Shown here one piece after another: positions 61,760 through 64,000 of a stretch of 64,000 bases of DNA; the stretch's first letter is position 1, and every line of letters begins with the position of its first letter. The translations under genes and the position numbers were made by a program. Origin of the DNA: Aliarcobacter faecis. GTDB lineage: Bacteria; Campylobacterota; Campylobacteria; Campylobacterales; Arcobacteraceae. The notes under the pieces were generated by a model that was given only the letters and a program-made list of their open reading frames with translations, did no database searches and was not told the origin of the DNA. The stretch is from the NCBI RefSeq assembly GCF_013201705.1, contig NZ_CP053837.1:558001-622000 (forward strand), read 5' to 3'.

Positions 61760-62245
61760 ATGAAAATAGCAGTTATTCAAGGACCAAACTTAAATATGCT
61801 AGGAATTAGAGAGCAACATATATATGGTGGGATAACTTTAGAACAAATTCATGCTCAACTTCAAAATGCAGCTGATCAAAATGGAATAGAATTAGAGTTT
61901 TTTCAATCAAATTTTGAAGGGGAAATAGTTGATAGAGTTCAAGAGTGTTTAGGTACAGTTGATGGGATTATGATAAATCCAGCTGCATATTCGCATACTT
62001 CAATTGCAATTAGAGATGCTTTGGCTGCAGTTAATATGCCAGTTGTTGAAGTGCATATTTCAAATATTTATAGAAGAGAAGAGTTTAGACAAAAAAGTGT
62101 TACAGCAGGTGCAAGTACAGGTGTAATTACTGGATTTGGAGGATTTGGTTATCATATGGGATTAATAGCTTTAATGCAGATGATTGGTGAGTTAAGAGCT
62201 CTAAATGAAGCAAGAAATGCACAATCTGCTGAACAAATAAGCTAA
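61760..62245 (+). CDS. aroQ: Type II 3-dehydroquinate dehydratase
   Basis: A 161-residue dodecameric enzyme of the shikimate pathway. [19 protein letters not shown] (catalytic Tyr region), [31 protein letters not shown] (catalytic His region) and [17 protein letters not shown] are diagnostic. It overlaps the next gene by one base (TAATG). Confidence 0.96.
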   Translation: MKIAVIQGPNLNMLGIREQHIYGGITLEQIHAQLQNAADQNGIELEFFQSNFEGEIVDRVQECLGTVDGIMINPAAYSHTSIAIRDALAAVNMPVVEVHISNIYRREEFRQKSVTAGASTGVITGFGGFGYHMGLIALMQMIGELRALNEARNAQSAEQIS

Positions 62246-63468
62246 TGAAAATTTTAAGTGCATCTTATGTTTTAACATTTGATGAAGATTTTAGCATCAT
62301 TAAAAATGGTGCTATTGTTTTTGATGAGAAAATAATTGAAGTTGCAACTTTTGAATATATAAAAGACAAATATCCAACTCTTGAGATTATACAGTTAAAA
62401 GATAATTCTATCTTAATGCCAGGTCTTATAAATCCGCATATTCACTTAGAGTTTAGTGCAAATAAAACAACTTTAAAATATGGAAATTTCTACTCTTGGT
62501 TAAATTCTGTTATAAAAAGTAGAGAAAATCTTATAGAAAAAGCAAATAGCTCTTTAATTGAGCTTGAATTAAAAAAACTTTTAAAAACAGGAACTACAAC
62601 TATTGGGGCAATATCTTCATACTCTTTTGATTTACAAGCAGTTTTAAATAGTCCAATAAATAAAGTCTTTTTTTGTGAAGTTATTGGTTCTAAAGCTGAT
62701 ATGATAGATACTTTGTTTGCTGATTTTAAAGCAAGATTAAAAGATGCTCAAAAATATAATAGCAAAAACTTTCAAGCAGGAATTGCTATTCATTCTCCAT
62801 ATTCTGTTCACCCTTTTTTAGTAAGAGAAGTTTTAAATATAGCAAAAGATGAAAATTTAGTAGTTACTTCACATTTTATGGAATCAAATGAAGAGAAAGA
62901 GTGGCTGAGTAAAGATGAAGGTAGTTTCTTAGAATTTTTTAGGAATTTTTTAAATCAGACAAAGGCTACAAGTAAACCTTTAGAATTTTTAAATCTTTTT
63001 AAAGGAGTTAAAACTCTATCTTTTACACATTGTGTAGAGGCAAATGAGGAGGAATTATCAAAAATAAAAGAGTTAGATGCAATAATAAATCATTGTGCAG
63101 TTTCAAATAGGTTTTTAAATAATAGTAGATTAAACCTTGAATCTTTAGATGAGATACCTTTTAGTATAGCAACTGATGGACTTAGCTCAAATAACTCTTT
63201 AAGTATGTTTGATGAATTAAGAGCAACTTTAAATATTCATTATGAGAAAAATATTATTAAGTTCTCAAAAACCCTTTTAAATTCTGCTACTGTTATTGGG
63301 GCTAGGGCTTTGGGATTGAATAAAGGAAGATTAGAAAAAGGTTTTGATGCTGATATAATTTCTATTACTTTACCAGATGATATAGAAGATTTAGAAGATA
63401 TTTATATGCAAATTATACTACATACAAAATATGTAGATAAAACAATAATAGGAGGAGAGTTTGTTTGA
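62245..63468 (+). CDS. Amidohydrolase, likely aminofutalosine deaminase
   Basis: A 407-residue metal-dependent hydrolase: LMPGLINPHIHLEFSANKTT (HxH), IAIHSPYSVHPFL, VTSHFMESNEEKEW, FTHCVEANEEELS and metal Asp in SIATDGLSSNNSLSMFDELR. In Campylobacterota the amidohydrolase between aroQ and sppA is assigned to 6-amino-6-deoxyfutalosine deamination in the futalosine route to menaquinone, which fits the chlorohydrolase-like motifs. Gene order and family both support it; other nucleoside deaminations cannot be excluded. Confidence 0.75.
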   Translation: MKILSASYVLTFDEDFSIIKNGAIVFDEKIIEVATFEYIKDKYPTLEIIQLKDNSILMPGLINPHIHLEFSANKTTLKYGNFYSWLNSVIKSRENLIEKANSSLIELELKKLLKTGTTTIGAISSYSFDLQAVLNSPINKVFFCEVIGSKADMIDTLFADFKARLKDAQKYNSKNFQAGIAIHSPYSVHPFLVREVLNIAKDENLVVTSHFMESNEEKEWLSKDEGSFLEFFRNFLNQTKATSKPLEFLNLFKGVKTLSFTHCVEANEEELSKIKELDAIINHCAVSNRFLNNSRLNLESLDEIPFSIATDGLSSNNSLSMFDELRATLNIHYEKNIIKFSKTLLNSATVIGARALGLNKGRLEKGFDADIISITLPDDIEDLEDIYMQIILHTKYVDKTIIGGEFV

Positions 63469-64000
63469 TTTTTTTAGAAAATTGTTTTCACCAATAACTG
63501 CAATATTAGATTTTATTACAAAATATTTTAAAACTATTGTTTTTTTAACAATTATTTATTTTATATTTTTTAGTAATCCTAATGAAGAAGGGATAAAAAA
63601 AGAGTTTGCAAATTTACAAAAGATTGAGTTAAATGGACCAATAGTAGATGTTTCTAAAGTTTTGGAAAATATAAATAAAGCTAAAAAAGATGAAAATATA
63701 AAAGGTGTTTTATTTGTAGTGGACAGCCCTGGTGGTTCTGTTGCACCTTCGGTTGAGATTGCTTATGCAATTAAAGAGTTAAAAGAGTTAAAACCTGTTG
63801 TTACATATGCAAGTGGAACGATTGCTAGTGGAAGTTACTATGCTTCTATTTGGTCAAATAAAATTATTGCAAATCCTGGAAGTATGGTTGGCTCTATTGG
63901 GGTTATTATGCAAGGTTTTGAGCTTAGTGAATTACTTGATAAAATTGGAATTCAAACTCAAACTGTAAAAGCTGGAAAATATAAAGAATCAGGGACTCCT
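63461..64000 (+). CDS. sppA: Signal peptide peptidase (partial, 5' end)
   Basis: TTG 63461 follows GGAGGAG and overlaps the preceding stop. The visible 180 codons give a short cytoplasmic start, one TM segment (about 26-41, TIVFLTIIYFIFF), then the protease: VLFVVDSPGGSVAPSVEIAY, YASGTIASGSYYAS (catalytic Ser region) and MVGSIGVIMQGFEL, ending KAGKYKESGTP at the window edge. It degrades cleaved signal peptides in the membrane. Confidence 0.93.
   Translation, partial: MFDFFRKLFSPITAILDFITKYFKTIVFLTIIYFIFFSNPNEEGIKKEFANLQKIELNGPIVDVSKVLENINKAKKDENIKGVLFVVDSPGGSVAPSVEIAYAIKELKELKPVVTYASGTIASGSYYASIWSNKIIANPGSMVGSIGVIMQGFELSELLDKIGIQTQTVKAGKYKESGTP

Noticed and set aside
1-64000. CRISPR arrays, rRNA, tRNA or insertion sequences
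   Set aside because: I saw no regularly spaced repeats, no rRNA or tRNA-like sequences apart from the tmRNA, and no transposase-like protein.

Overview
The window is AT-rich (about 28% GC by eye) and comes from a member of the Campylobacterota, most likely Arcobacter/Aliarcobacter. This rests on the tmRNA tag ANNTNYAPAYAKAA, the carboxynorspermidine route to spermidine, a MutS7-type MutS with an HNH tail, a Campylobacter-type MnmA, and the futalosine-pathway amidohydrolase next to aroQ and sppA. I assign the genus by recognition, not by a search.

Positions 1 to about 27,587 are the right-hand part of a lambda-like (siphovirus) prophage integrated at the 3' end of the tmRNA gene (27,588-27,987, minus strand). 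Its left end lies outside the window. From left to right it carries a replication-type HTH protein, a gpZ-like minor tail protein, the small and large terminase subunits, an accessory island (about 4,570-9,200), a gpW-like connector, the portal, a prohead protease fused to the major capsid protein, a DUF2190 decoration protein and head-tail connectors. These are followed by the tail tube, gpG/gpGT tail chaperones expressed through a -1 frameshift at GGGAAAG (the same heptamer as in lambda), the tape measure, gpM/gpL/gpK/gpI-J tail-tip proteins and a fibre. The lysis cassette (two holin-like membrane proteins, overlapping Rz/Rz1 spanins, transglycosylase endolysin) and a tyrosine integrase complete it.

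The accessory island is the most unusual part. Most of it runs against the late genes and has its own divergent control region (a small HTH protein facing an AntA-type antirepressor, with palindromes between). It encodes a soluble/four-TM gene pair whose sizes, order and topology match lambda RexA/RexB, and a TM/coiled-coil protein preceded by a 34-residue TM peptide. It looks like a lysogen-expressed exclusion or defence cargo. A second unusual signal is a perfect dyad, TTTCCC-RY-GGGAAA, found three times in the window and only in the prophage.

From 28,139 onward is host chromosome. Its groups are: norspermidine/spermidine synthesis (CANSDH, nspC); two PPK2 kinases; tig-clpP-def; comM; leuA behind a leucine-rich leader peptide and a strong promoter; a thioredoxin-like/haem-binding/MutS7 group; a Wzz-like protein with two arms of 15-residue repeats; marC; a haem-binding diguanylate cyclase; hisH-hisA; a Na/Pi cotransporter; comF; a decayed peptidase-E-like gene; lepA; two OmpA proteins; prs; a porin; tandem mnmA paralogues; folK; an M24 peptidase; aroQ; a futalosine-type deaminase; and the start of sppA. 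Several gene ends have perfect hairpins that serve as terminators, often in both directions.
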